Source of the DNA: Heliocybe sulcata
Taxonomy: Eukaryota > Basidiomycota > Agaricomycetes > Gloeophyllales > Gloeophyllaceae
Assembly: GCA_004369045.1 (NCBI GenBank)
Contig: ML213513.1
Location: 970,968 to 1,034,967 of the forward strand
Reading direction: 5' to 3'
Length of the DNA stretch: 64,000 nt
Of this stretch, positions 23,946 to 36,056 are shown one piece after another. The notes under the pieces were generated by a model. That model ran no database searches. It was not told where the DNA came from and saw only the letters and a list, made by a program, of their open reading frames with translations. The stretch's first letter is position 1; each line of letters opens with the position of its first letter. Both the position numbers and the translations under genes were made by a program.

Positions 23946-26900
23946 TTGACAGGAAGAGACATGTCGGACATAGCAAAGGGTCCTAACCGCTCTCCGCAAG
24001 CCCCCTCTTTCATCCCGGTCGTATCTCCTAGACCTATTCCCGCTCGAAGCGCCTTGCCTAGTTCTTTGTCTGTTCCGCAGCTTGCATTAGGAACTCCGGG
24101 TCGTCAGAAAACCCCTACGAATGGGAGCCCCGCGTCCAACTCCTCGGTCTCCCCAAATACCTCTGGTATCTCATCATTCCGCACCCTTCGCAATTTCCTC
24201 CCTTTTGGCAACAAAGTCCCATTTCCCAGCATACAATCCAAATCTTCTAGCTCGACAGGCCAGTTTGCTACGCCGCGCAGGGCGTCTACGTCGGAGAATG
24301 GGCGGAGGAGTCTGAGCTCCCATGCTCGACTGGGTCAGGAGCAATCTGAGACCCCTATCATCTATATAGAGTCACGTCGGAGTGAGCAGGTGCCTAGGAG
24401 TCAGTTTACTCGCAGCATGCCAGGTCCAGACGTGGACAAGTCTCTTCCGCCCCCGCCTCTGCCGCCTATCATGCCAACGCGGCGAGACGCTGGTGAGTGT
24501 CAACACATTATGCGCTAGATCGAAGACCCATGATTCAAGTCGACTTTGTCATAACCCATAAATGCCTGTGTGCACAGACTAGTCCTTCGCGACATAACAG
24601 TCTCCATCACCCCTAAATTGTAATGACCTGCAGTCTTGGATGTCGACAGACCAGTATGGGTTATGACGATGTGGATCATCTCTGCATGCTTGGCCTTGTG
24701 GTGTGAAGTATATTATCTGACGTTTCCCGTTCACAGGGCCACCTGTCATAGAGTCGTCTATCATACCGTTGGGCACAGACCTTTCCACGATACTCGAGGC
24801 TGACACATCGGGCATCTCGAGACATATCCCGCCCTTTGACGAGTCACAGGATGAAGCTTTGAGCTTGCCGAAAATCTCTAGTCCAGCGAATTCCTCGACA
24901 CTGCGAGACCCGCGTTCCAGACCCAAGTCGGCTGGACAGGAGAACGAAAGACTGGATCTCTCTCTATCGGATCTGCAGGACGAAGTTATGGATGCCATGA
25001 AGCAGGACGGCGCCGGCGAGTACTGGACAGACGGTGTCATCTTGGACGATCCAAACGACAGCACTACTTTCTCAAGGAAACCCAGTCCTGCTACAGAACA
25101 TCTTGCACGCGGCAACAAGCTCAGCTTGGATCTGGAAGGACTAGATCCTGACCTGGCTGCTCTCCTGAGCCCGAACAAATACAAGCAGACACACGCGGAA
25201 CCAGCGCTCCTTCCTATCTCCAACACTACTCCCCCTCTTTCGCTGTCACGAACTCCGTCTCCCGAGTCGAGAACAAGTACTGCGAACCGTCTTTATGCTT
25301 CAACGTCGTCCTCGCCGCGTAAACGGTCCCCTACGTCTACGACACAGCCACTCGAAGGTCACATTCCTCGAAGGCCTAGTTATCACTCCCGTCACACGGG
25401 ATCCTCCTCTTCCTCTACCTCCTCACTAGCCCGCCCTCCAAGGTCCAATACAGCTCACTTGAGTCCTCTCTCTGTTGAGGATGCACTGGGACCTGACTCC
25501 CCATCCTATGGTCACTCTGACTCCACTGTAACGCAAGGATTCGGCACAAGACCCTCTTCGTCTGATGGGGGCAGTCGTCGTAAACACCCTCCCTCGCCGT
25601 TGCGTGAGGTCCATCCCCTTCTAGAGCGGGAGGCCAATGGCGATGAGTGGGGTCACAGAAAGCCACCAACTCCGTCTCGCCGCAATACACCGTCTCGCCC
25701 TTCAACTGCCATGGGCAGTGCCAGTGCATCGCGTCGTCACTTTCCCACTGTATCTGCCAGTGGATGGGACCCTGATGCCATGGTACCGCCGTCCCGCCCC
25801 CCTTCTGTGGGAGCATCCGGTTCGCGACGGCCACATCAGGCTCGTCCTAGTATGGATACTATAGGGCGTGGGTCTGTAGAGAGGGACCGTTTAACTCATA
25901 TCAGGACTCGAAGGAGGAGCACTAGTCTTGGTGGGAATTACATGCCGCCTAAATCGCGCACCTCGCCGGGAATGACCAGGTCAACAACCGAATGGCTTGG
26001 TCCCCGCACGGCCAAGGCCTTTGCTGCCGCAGGTTTGCTGGCCCATAGTCGGGAAGACAGCGCTCAGGATAATGCGACATCCAGGTACGGATCAGTGCGC
26101 AGTTCCCTTAGTGATCGAGACTCCAGGTCACAGTTTGCGCCTTCGAGAATGGCACTCTCCGAGCTTTCTGGGTCGACTTCGTCTTGGGGAGGACGGAGCG
26201 GAAGTGCCACTATGTCTGACACCCAGTTGCGACCGTTAGATAGTCCCACGTTCTCCACTACTAGCCGGGCCTTCTCGCCGTCGACTGCGCCTACCTCGTT
26301 GTCCGCAGCATCATCCGTTCATCAGCAGCATCAGACCGAGGTGGATACCCTCAAAGAGAAGCATGCTATGGAGACGGAGGCGCTGTTGTCTGCGCTTGCT
26401 GATTCCCAACGCACGGCGAAGGTGTTGAGAGAGGAAAACACTCAGCTCCGCGATCGCGTCAGCGAACTCGAGTTGCAGATGAATGATCTTCTGGAACGGT
26501 TACCTCGGCAGCAGTCTGGTGGCCCTCCATCTGCCGCTTCTGTTCAGCACTATCAGTCACCTAGGAATGCGTTCTCGAGAACGGGGTCTCCTGATCTTCC
26601 GGTATCAAGGACGCAGTCGAGGATGGCGGGCATCAGGTATCGTGATAAATCACCCAGGGATGCGACGTTTCCCGTTCAAGAAGAGAGGATAGCTCCGCCG
26701 GAAAAGCATAGAAGACGCCTCAGTAGCAACTCGTCAGTCTTCCAGCTTCCGCCGTCCAACATGACCATGCTGATGAACGAGGAAGGTGAAGCTGCAGATG
26801 GCTCCCAGGTCACATCTCTACGTTCAACAACATCATCTCCGCCACCTGCTTTGCCTCTCACCCAGACGTCAACTCCCCAGCCCACTGCTAGGACCGTGCC

Positions 26901-27069
26901 CGCCAATGTCTCGCCCACATCTACGACGTTCTCAACTATGCCTGGATCTCCTGGCAGTTTGAACTTACGACCTGAGGATGAGTTGCACCTCGGAGATCTT
27001 GCGAGTCTGGACCTTGGCCGCGGATTTGATGAGGAGGATGACGACGGCTACTCCACGACAGATCATTGA
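23946..27069 (+). CDS. Ser/Pro-rich protein with C-terminal coiled coil, function unknown
   Basis: Two exons, 23946-24492 and 24737-27069, join in phase to 959 residues; start may be 23946 or 23961. Most of the protein is low-complexity Ser/Pro/Arg with many SPSR- and RTPSP-like sites, typical of disordered, phosphorylated polarity or cytoskeletal proteins. A short conserved-looking acidic segment (LSLSDLQDEVMDAMKQDG) lies after the splice site. A coiled coil spans roughly residues 780-840, around TEVDTLKEKHAMETEALLSA and LRDRVSELELQMNDLLERL. The C-terminus is acidic (FDEEDDDGYSTTDH). No enzyme domain was seen. The 244-bp intron is long and might hide an extra exon. Confidence 0.8.
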
Positions 27070-27317
27070 TGAGATGGCTTCCTCATCTGAGGTCAATGCC
27101 AGTCTACTTCATATTCCACATTTATTGGGTCATTTCGACGTTTTCCTCATTTTGCTGTGCGTTGCTTTGTTATGTCACATACCCCGCCACTGTCTTATGC
27201 CGTGTACAGTAGTATCTGGTAGACAGCTGGCTCGATCAAGTACTGTACGTTCCAACTCTTGTCACTATTCTAGAGCACATTACATCGATGTACATAGCCG
27301 GTAAGGTGGTAATCACC

Positions 27318-28610
27318 TTATACTCCCCGTGGATCGCCTGCATAACTCTTATAGTAGATACCATTGAGCAAGGCATCCGGCTCGTCCTTGGTGCCAACAA
27401 TGACTTTGGCGTCACTTGTCGTTTCCTGTGTCACCGTGATCCGCAATCCTGGCTTTCCATCGCACAGGGTTGATGCACTACGTTCAGGAACTGTTTCCCT
27501 GCAGAAGTTAAGATCGCCGTTCTGCGCTTGGTACGTGGCCAATGATTCTGTAACTGTACGATTCCCTGCGACGCGACAGATGATGAGCAGTTGACCAATT
27601 ATCTAGCAATGTTCTTTAGATTAATGGCTATCTGCACCTGCACAAGGTTCCAGCGCTCACCTGAACCTGCCCCAGCATCTGGATGAAGAGGTTCTGCATT
27701 GGATGGTGTAGCCCAAATGGAATCAAGAAGAGGAGAGAGAACAGCACATAGAGTGCCGATGATTCAATAAGCATAGCCACTATCCAGGTGTATTGCGAGA
27801 CGTCCTGTAGAAGGTTTCGGATCAGGTGCCTCACCCTCAGAATGCGGATGGAAATAAGGAAGGTGGCCATGGCGTCGATGGAAAGCACGATTATGTGGTA
27901 AGGCAATGCAAAGGCAACATTTGTCTCGGTCCACACGTTGGACACGGGCTGGGAGAGGCGTATCAGGAAGGCAATTCCTATGGCTTCACATATATCAGGG
28001 TCAGCACGGCGGGTGTCTCACGCCACTGGTAGAGTGATTATACCTAAGGAAGCCGAGGACAAAGGAACCAGCAGCACCAGTATCTTGCGGTCACGCCAAA
28101 TAATATAGCACCTCCAGAGCTGCGAGTGCATGCCATGAGTGGATCGCGATCGGGGCCCGGCAATGCTGCTTGCCTCATACCATCATAGTCCCGACAATCC
28201 AGTTCAAGGAAGTGAAGCTGACGTTGGTCAGAAGATTCTGTGGGACAGAGAATATACTCTCTACTGGGCCATTCAACGCCGATAGATCACGTCGACCATC
28301 GATGAGCATAGTGACAGCAGAGCGAGCGTTGCTGATTATCATCAAGGTGCCCAGGACGAAGAGTGAAATGATGTAGCTGATGAGAGACAATTTCCGTGGG
28401 CCTCGTGTCTTCAATAGCAACGTCATGCAGGAGAAACAGAGCGTCAGGTGAATTCCTTGGTCGCGTCAGGTGAGCGTCCGGACAATGCAATAAACCTTTA
28501 GGCTCACCGTAGGCGAAAGAGCTCAATATAGTGCCTACGAACCACATCCGAGCGGCGACGTTTTGACTTGTAGTTTCCGGGTCAAGAGAATCAAGTGTAA
28601 AGTTCGCCAT
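27318..28610 (-). CDS. Seven-helix integral membrane protein of an Agaricomycete-expanded family
   Basis: Five exons, 28610-28508, 28455-28181, 28119-28044, 27977-27661 and 27602-27318, sum to 351 codons plus stop. Seven hydrophobic segments can be counted: around MWFVGTILSSFAYGI, ISYIISLFVLGTLMIISNA, WIVGTMMLWRCYIIW, ILVLLVPLSSASLGIAFLI, YHIIVLSIDAMATFLISI, WIVAMLIESSALYVLFSLLF and FIQMLGQVQIIGQLLIICRV. A hydrophilic ~70-residue tail follows. The short outside N-terminus and the CYIIW motif between helices 3 and 4 fit large mushroom families of GPCR-like membrane proteins (related to DUF6533/DUF6534 groups). Ligand and signalling partner are unknown. The first intron ends in an AAG acceptor. 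Confidence 0.83.
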
Positions 28611-29198
28611 GATCGAGAGTAGGGCAAGAACTCCCTCGTGGTGCTACACTATGGGATTGTGAGATTGTGAGGGTCGTAAGACAAAGATGCATCGCGTTTT
28701 AAGCCCAGGGACTTCTCGTTCAGGCTATGAACCCATGTGAATCAACGAAGACGCCATTCGCCTGTCGACGTACCATCGTACCGCCAATTGCAGGTAAGCC
28801 ATGTCACCGAAGGTTCAGGAAGTGAATTATCCCTTCCCTGCTATGTGGATCGGGGAACAGCGAGCACCGGCATTTGGCTCATATGAATCGCAAGAAACAT
28901 AAATGCAAAGCCCCGATATCGAACGAAGCACCTGATCCGTGAGCAGATGGTACTTGCAAGTGCATTGCACGGCATGGTGCGTTGCATGGTCCGCACAGGA
29001 TGACCGTGCTTCAAAGATCCCCCGAGCATGTCGTAGCTTCTGCCTAGAAACAGGTCGGACTAACAGTGGTATACGGCCTCGCATCAAGGGATGTTATTAA
29101 TAGCCATGTACATAGTACAAGTAAAAGATGTACTCGTCACAATCAGTTCGCGTTTACGGACAGAGCAGTTACGGGACATACCTAAGTGCCCCCGCTTA
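28611..29198. other. Intergenic
   Basis: Promoter region of the seven-helix gene and 3' flank of the UstYa-like gene. No coding sequence supported. Confidence 0.5.
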
Positions 29199-29828
29199 TC
29201 ACTTTGAGTGCACTGTCGTACTCGCCACGTAATTCCTCTCCGCAGCGTCGTAGACTTCCCTCCAGTCATTGCATACCACGTCGTATATCTGTGTGGTGGT
29301 AGATTTCGGACCGGTTGGAAATCTGACCGACTCCAGCCTCAGATTCGGACGACACATAATGGTCTGCCGAAGGTAGTTCATGCAGTGGTGCGTCATCATG
29401 GAGGGAGACATACTTGCGCCACCTGCCACGTAGTCCTGCCTGATAGTGTCAAGGCAGCGAAGCTGGTGAAACAGGGTGACGGTATAGTTCTTCGTCTCTC
29501 CTTGGGCGTTATCAGGGCTCAGGTGAACGATGTGCCCGCCCGACGGCAGGAGTCTCGAGAACTCTTCACCGGCATCTTCAGAGTCCAAGCTGTAATGGAC
29601 AGAGTTTGATACGCGCATCCCCACTTTGTTCTTGGATGCGCTCATCCAGACAAGCTGACCTGGGCGCCGGAGACCAGCTTCAGCATAACGTCGCTCACAC
29701 CGACTCCTAGGCTCACCTTGGGCTTGGTATCTATCCCGTAGATACACATACGTGATCCCGACCGACCAGGCAATAAGAAAGAAGGCGACGAGTGTCAGCC
29801 GTTGTCGGGAGATTTCGGGGGTCTTCAT
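29199..29828 (-). CDS. UstYa-like (DUF3328) protein
   Basis: Up to 209 residues. One N-terminal membrane anchor (LVAFFLIAWSVGITYVYL) is followed by a lumenal domain. UstYa-family proteins carry two HxxHC motifs and act in oxidative cyclisation or modification of fungal peptides and other metabolites. Here the second motif is present within MMTHHCMNYLRQTIMC. The first reads TLFHQLRCLDTIR, with Arg in place of the second His, so metal binding or activity may be altered. An in-frame 57-nt intron (29716-29660) may be spliced out, giving 190 residues. The gene diverges from the But2-C-like gene at 30399. No peptide precursor or partner oxidase was seen beside it, so membership of a cluster is unproven. 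Confidence 0.8.
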   Translation of the reverse strand: MKTPEISRQRLTLVAFFLIAWSVGITYVYLRDRYQAQGEPRSRCERRYAEAGLRRPGQLVWMSASKNKVGMRVSNSVHYSLDSEDAGEEFSRLLPSGGHIVHLSPDNAQGETKNYTVTLFHQLRCLDTIRQDYVAGGASMSPSMMTHHCMNYLRQTIMCRPNLRLESVRFPTGPKSTTTQIYDVVCNDWREVYDAAERNYVASTTVHSK

Positions 29829-30398
29829 TGTTAGCGTCGCCTCAGGTCGTGAAGTTGAGTATGTATTTGTGTTGGTTCCTCAATATCTGGACCAGGTCGG
29901 CAACGCCCAAACACATCTCGGATCACGGACGAGTTATTATAAGGCTCTGACGTGGCTCACCTGTTCGAGCACTGCATTCTCATTCATCATGTCGGGGGCA
30001 CACTGCCACAGGCTGCGAGGGCTAAAACAATCATTCAGGACGTTCATGAGCGTGGCAGTAAGTCTACAATAGAGCGTAGTTGATGAGAATTCGCCTACCT
30101 GTATGGCCTTTGACACCACAGTGAGTCTCGCCTATTTCTACATGCCCAGTAGAGATACTCAAGGCGCCTCTATGAACCTGCGGAAGTGTCAGATCTATTG
30201 AGCAATGTGAAACCATCAGACCTCTATCACGGGTTTGGATTCCCATGATGAAGCCAGTACACCGACTCTAGTCATATCTGTCTCAGGATTACTGCCACTG
30301 ATGGCGGTGACAGACAGATCAGACATAGCCAGTCGGTACCGTCGAGTGCACCCGTAGGGGCACGAAGGACAGACAGACCACCTCTCTCTATATCCGCG
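29829..30398. other. Divergent promoter region
   Basis: About 570 bp between the UstYa-like gene (minus) and the But2-C-like gene (plus). No coding sequence supported. Confidence 0.5.
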
Positions 30399-31449
30399 AT
30401 GTCCTACGAATTGACAAATGTCGGCTATCAAGCTCTCTCTGCAGAAGAGGGAGACGACGACGCAGCCGCTCCATCGGAACCGAAGTCACCAACATCCAGT
30501 GAGTACCCATTGGTCTGCGATTAGCCATCCCACAATGAACATATCTTGGGAGGCAAACCCACTTATCTGTCCGTTATCCTCGTTGTTTTGGCTATTCTGT
30601 GCACACTCGTCAATGGCATACTCGTCCTGCTCGACCGCGGCAGTCCTAAAGAAGGGGTTCTTCGGAGCCCCCGAGCGAAGCTGCCACGGCCTAATCAATT
30701 CGTTGGGCTCGACACCATACCGCGGCCGACGTCTCCTATCCACAGGGAGTTCACCAATTACCCATCTCTAGTAATACAGATCGACTCCTCAAGGCCTGGC
30801 TTTGTGTATTCCGACGATCCCAATGGCCACATGACGTTCCGAGGCTATGTATCGCCAGAAGATAGACGAATACAGATTTCATCTGTAGTAAGCGATCTGT
30901 TGCAATATCACACATAGAAAAACGTACTAATCTGGAATGTAGGTCTCGACCGTCGTGCAGTTCAGAGCGCTGGATTTTGGGATGGAAGACTGCGAACTGT
31001 CGATCGCCCTCCCTAGCGACGTAGAAGGAAAGAATATTAGCTTGCCCAGGACTGGGAGCACAAACGATGTCGACATTTGGCACCTCGGTGGCCACGACCC
31101 TATTGACGCCAAGAAGCTGTCCTGGTCGACACGACCGGATAGAGTCCGCAAAATCGCAACTGTGGATCTGCAGGCCGGTACTCTATTTTCGCAGAGATTT
31201 CACTGTCACCAGGATTCGGTGCATTTGCTTGAAATTGCTTGTGCATCCAAGTCCCCGTCTTGCGGAATAGAATGGTGGCAAGATATGCAAGATATGTCTC
31301 CTGGTGAGCAGGCCGCACCATCCAGTGGCCTTGCAGCAGCTAACATCCACAAGCCATATACGTTACACAGCGTGCCAGTGGGTAGCTGGCGCTTGGTCAC
31401 CGGTTCCCTCGTGAGGTTACAGGCCAGGACCAAAAGATTAGCGGTATGA
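30399..31449 (+). CDS. Single-pass membrane protein with But2-C-like ectodomain
   Basis: Three exons, 30399-30498, 30553-30887 and 30943-31449, sum to 313 codons plus stop. A short acidic cytosolic tail (MSYELTNVGYQALSAEEGDD) leads into one membrane helix (YLSVILVVLAILCTLVNGIL). The outer domain has the pattern FTNYPSLVIQIDSSRPGFVY, SVVSTVVQFRALDFGMEDC, DVDIWHLGG and LSWSTRP, typical of mushroom proteins usually labelled But2-C-domain proteins. Conserved cysteines (DFGMEDCELS, FHCHQD, IACAS, SPSCGIEW) suggest disulfides. The last ~45 residues after IEWWQDMQDMSPG look unlike the family, so there may be a further splice near 31302. Function unknown. Confidence 0.78.
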
Positions 31450-32153
31450 AGATTAGTGATATATAATAGTTTTAATGTTAGAGCTAGACGTACCTTTATT
31501 ATATAGTTGCTGTCCCCGACGTCATCAGTTCCCCAATGGAATGAAGTCTGGCGCTGCTGTATGACGAAGCTAGAGTATGCACATGTACCGTGTTTCCGCG
31601 TACACTCGAGCGGTGTATCAGGCTGCTCTCTCTGCAGACGAACCATTAATATTGGTCCGAGCACGACAAAGAAGACGCAATATATAACTTCGTGAGAGCT
31701 TGCAGACGGAGCTGAGCCTGGCTGAGGCGGTCGGAATCACAGTACGCGCATGTAGCTTTTAGCAAGAGCAAGCATCGAGCAGTCGATACTTGAGACGGAT
31801 TTAAGATCGACTGAGATAATATAATGCATAACTAATGGTAATAAGAAATATAATTTAAGCCAAGTGTGATGTAATGGTGCACTTACATCAACAAATACCA
31901 ATTGAAATCAGTGACGTAGAACGAAATATATATGCACATACCTTTGCGTCCCCCTTGACGCGTACGACCCTTTGCGTCCCCCTTGACGCATACGACACTG
32001 TCTAGTGGGTGCCCGCCTTCAAGCCCGAGTCTCGTAGAGCTCTCTACGCCCAGCAAGCTCATACTTGCTGCTTGACAAGAAAGAGCGCTGAGCACGGCTG
32101 CCTGGTAAGCTGGGTACGTCGCGCTCTAGTGGGCCGCGAACGGAACTGAACGT
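31450..32153. other. Intergenic
   Basis: AT-rich in places (about 31780-31940), with a perfect-length 28-bp tandem duplication. No gene supported. Confidence 0.5.
31941..31996. repeat. 28-bp tandem duplication
   Basis: Copies at 31941-31968 and 31969-31996 differ at a single base (GACGCGTACG against GACGCATACG). The pair lies about 160-210 bp upstream of the F-box start and could be a recent slip or a duplicated binding site. Confidence 0.9.
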
Positions 32154-33924
32154 ATGACACAACTTGCAGCTGCAATGGACCACGACTATGCCATTTACTC
32201 GGGAATGGAGATGCCCACACACATTCCAAAGTGTCTGCTCATCACCGAGATATTGGTGGAGATCTTCGAGTTCGTATTGGCTTTAGAGGAATATGGGCCT
32301 CCTACACTAGCGAGCCTTGCGCGAACCTGCAAAGCTTTCCAAGCCCCGGCACTCAGTATCCTCTGGCGAGATCTTACGGAACTGCAGCCTCTAATTCACT
32401 GCTTGCCGCAAGATCTGTGGTGCAAAGATAGAGGATCTATAGTGAGCTTTATTGCTTCTCGTGCGCTCGTCTCTTGTCCAAATACCATGTCAGACGTTCA
32501 GACGGCCGATACGGGTGGCTGATCTCAACCGCTTTAACTTCTATGCCTCGTTTGTGAGATCTCTCTTCACAAGCTCGCCGTTCATGGACGATTTCCAGAA
32601 GCTGCTTTTCTCCGCATTACCGCAGCTTTACCCATCCAGACTGATCCGTAACAGGCCCTCTATCCTGCCGAACATACTTCACTTGCGCTGGATTGCAGAG
32701 ACGCCGACGAAGCTGTCTAAGATCTACTGGCTTTTGACAAGCTCGCTAAGAACTCTGCATTTCACGAGCGTCTGCCCGGAGCAAGACACCACCCCGTTTC
32801 TTCGGCATTTGGTCGAGACTTGTACTGCACTCCGCAAACTAGCTACCTGCTTCTACGGGGCTGCGATCACAGAGTCTGTCTATGTTGCCGTCTGTAAGCT
32901 CGTTCCGAAGCTTGTCGCCTTGAAGAGTTACTCTTGCAATGCACCGTTCGCCGCACAGGTGGCTCCTGCTCTGTCCTCGCTCCGGCACCTCGAGGAGCTG
33001 CAGCTCGATTTCAATAACACAGCAGCATTCGTCGGGAGCGGCATCCAGTTCCCTATCGCAGACAACCCCTTCCCCTCCCTGCAGCGCGTCAGTCTCGCGT
33101 TCAACCGCCTCTCCGAATGCACCGACATGCTGAACATCCTCCGCCCCTGCACCCTCACGCACGCCTACTTCTCCGTCCGCGAATACGCCGACCCCTCCTC
33201 CGTCACCCGCTTCCTGTCCGACCTCTCCAGCAAACTCACCCTCTCACACGCCTCCCTCCGCCACCTCTGCCTCCTGCAGAACCCCGCGCGCCTCCCGTCC
33301 GACGCCGTTCTCCGCGAAGAGTACATCCTCCACGGCAGCGCGCTCCTCCCGCTGCGCGCCTTCACGAGCCTCCGCCACCTCCGCCTGCACGTCCAGTGCG
33401 GGTTCGACATCGACGACGACGCGCTCACAACGCTAGTGGCCGCGTGGCCGCGCCTCCGGTCGCTGCATTTCGGCGTGTACAAGGACCTCCCGCGGCAAAC
33501 GAAGATCACGCTGGGCGGCGTCGCGAGCCTCGTGCGCAGCTGCCCTGGCCTGGCAAACTTGTCCCTCCCCCTGGACGCGCGGCTCAGCTCCTCGTACGCG
33601 CATGAGCGCCAACATGTGCTGGATTCTCTCGGGACGGAGGCAATACCTAGAAACAAAAGGATCATATCGATATACGTCGGAGAGTCGTTCATCCAGAACT
33701 CGCCCGTGGTGGCAGCAGTTCTGCTGGACATATTCCCCCGGCTCGAGTGGGTGGTCGGGACGGAGGTGGACAGGGTGGTATGGTCAGGCCAGAGGGACAA
33801 GTGGCATGAGGTGCGGCTGGCAGTCGAGAAGTATCAGGCAGAGTCGCCTCTAGAGGACGAGGACGATGATGACGATGGGGTCGACGATGAAGACGACGAA
33901 GAAGAATGGGAGTATGGTGCGTGA
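32154..33924 (+). CDS. F-box/leucine-rich-repeat protein with acidic C-terminus
   Basis: Two exons, 32154-32441 and 32494-33924, separated by a 52-bp intron, give 572 residues in phase. The N-terminal F-box is recognisable: PKCLLITEILVEIFEFVLAL, then LASLARTCKAFQAPALSILW. The body contains leucine-rich segments such as LSSLRHLEELQLDF, FTSLRHLRLHVQC and CPGLANLSLPLD, which would bind a substrate. The C-terminus is very acidic (LEDEDDDDDGVDDEDDEEEW). This is a common mushroom F-box architecture, presumably part of an SCF ubiquitin ligase. The coding sequence becomes markedly C-rich at third positions in its second half. The start may be 32154 or 32175. Confidence 0.87.
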
Positions 33925-34146
33925 GTCGATATGTTCGGGGAGTACACTTTCCCATTTGTTGTATTTGTACCCACCGGTCTACTCTAATTTCGATTTTTGG
34001 CCATTCATATCCCCGATACCATAGCACCCGCCGCATCCTTAACCATCTCGATTTGCGCACCCAGCATAGGACACGAACCCTCTAGATACATTCCCATAGA
34101 TAGTCAAATACAAGTCACGTTATCTTCTCTCCTCCCTGTACCGTCC

Positions 34147-36056
34147 CTAGTGCCCGTTCAACGTCAGAGGCGGGATATTCAAATTCATGCCTTTCTCAAT
34201 CATCTTACGCGTCTCCTCAGTGTACGGTGGGTATCGGAACGGGTTCTCGCAGCTACGATCGCATCGGTCAGTCGACATGGAAGTTGAGATGGCAAGTAGA
34301 AGAAGGACTTACTCGTACGGCACATCGACAGACGAACGCATATGCGTGAAGCCGTCAAAAGAGAACTTCATGATCTGAAGGCCGTAGCCTGACTCGCCCA
34401 TACCGCCGAAGGGGATCTCGTTCACTGCGCCGGAAGATGACCCCACGTAATAGGCCTGCATAAGCTAAAGCGACGCACCTGCGAGTTGCTGGAAAGTGTC
34501 GTTGAAGACGATGTTCCCGCTCAGCGTCTCGGCGATCACTGGATAAGCGACTGGTCAGGGAAGGTCTTGAAAAGGAAAGACAGAACGCACGTCTCTCTTT
34601 CAGCTCGGGGTTCTGCGTGAAGGCATAGATGACCAGAGGGTGGTCTCTGCTCGCGTCGTCAGTCACGCGCATAGCGCAGGACGAGGGACGGCGTACCTAG
34701 CGCGAACATAGTTAATCGCCTCGTCCATATCCTTGACTGGCACAATCGGGAGTATAGGACCAAAAATCTCCCTAAACCCTCATCAATTCCAGTGTTGACT
34801 GCGAAAAAGGGACAATACTCACTCCTCGAGCAACGAGTCCCCCTCCCTTACGTCCTTCACCACCGTTGGCTCCAGTCCCAACTTCCCATCCGTCTTGCCA
34901 CCTAGCACGATCGTCCCATTTGTCCGACTCAACATGTCCATCAGTCGTTTGTGATGCATTGCGTTCACGACGCGTCCGTAAGACGACGAGTTGAGCGGGC
35001 CCTCAGGGAAGAACGCCGCATAGTGCACCTTGAGCGCGGCGATGAGCGCATCTTGCCTGTGCGCGGGGATAAGGACATAATCGGGACATACGCAAATCTT
35101 TGTAGTTGTGAGCATCGCCTGGAACACTGCGGCAGGGATACGCGTACCTGGCCAGAGTTCGTGGCTTTACCGTTGAGGAGACGTTTCGCGGCAATGTCGA
35201 TGTCGCACTCGGCGTCGATGATCACTGGGCTCTTCCCGCCCAGCTCGAGGGTGACCGGCGTAAGGTGCTTCGCAGCGGCGCTCGCCACAATTCTCCCGAC
35301 ACGCCCGTTGCCCGTATAAAAGACTGTACCACCCAGTTAACTGGTGTTCTATCGCAGTGCGGGTACACTCACTGTGATCCCACTGAAGCTCGAGCAACTT
35401 GGTCGTCTCGGCGACGCCTCCGTTCACGACGGCGTATGCGGTTGGGTCCAGGTACTTCGGGATGAGCTCGGCGATGAGGGCGGCGTAGGCGGGCGCAACT
35501 TCGGACGGCTTGATGACTGCGGGGCAGCCTGCGGAGATGGCGCCGATAAGGGGTTGCATGGATAGGATCATAGGGTAGTTCCATGGCCTGCATGATACTC
35601 GCTTCTAGCGACATCCTGATAACTGAGACTCTGAGAGCACGCACGCTATGATCAACACAACCCCCTTAGGCGTCTTATAGATTGTCGGTCGCCAGGGCTT
35701 TTGCCAGTCCGTAACCTCCGGGTGCTCCGGCTTTGCCCACTCCTCCAGCGACTCCGCTGTCTTCAGTGTCCGCTCGATGAGCCCGCCAATCTCCCCCAAC
35801 CACGTCTCCATCCTTGGTTTGCCCAGATCCGAGTGCAGTGCGGCCATGAACGCCTCCTCGTTCTCCTTGGCCATTCGTGCGACCTGGTACAGCTGCTGCC
35901 GGCGCCATTCAAGCGGACGTGCTTTGCCAGCCCGGAAGGACTGCTTCAGGGTAGCCCGGATCTGCGAAGAATGTGGTAAATCGCAAACTATGTTTCAAGA
36001 TACGGTCAACGTACCTGTGGGATCTCGTCGACAGGTGTGTACTTGAGCGTGGACAT
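34147..36056 (-). CDS. Aldehyde dehydrogenase, class 3 family
   Basis: Oxidises aldehydes, often fatty aldehydes, to acids with NAD(P)+. Ten exons sum exactly to 477 codons plus stop: 36056-36015, 35961-35645, 35587-35373, 35323-35148, 35097-34823, 34771-34697, 34646-34591, 34538-34479, 34424-34313 and 34252-34147. Motifs in order: [20 protein letters not shown] (cofactor loop), [11 protein letters not shown] with the general-base Glu, [13 protein letters not shown] with the catalytic Cys split by an intron, EIFGPILPI, and the C-terminal [12 protein letters not shown]. Length and motif spacing fit ALDH3. No hydrophobic C-terminal anchor is seen, so it is probably cytosolic or peripheral. One acceptor is AAAG (35098), rarer but keeping the frame. 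Confidence 0.93.

Noticed and set aside
27318-31449. A biosynthetic gene cluster around the UstYa-like gene
   Set aside because: Neighbours are a seven-helix protein and a But2-C-like protein; no precursor peptide, oxidase, peptidase or synthase lies within reach.
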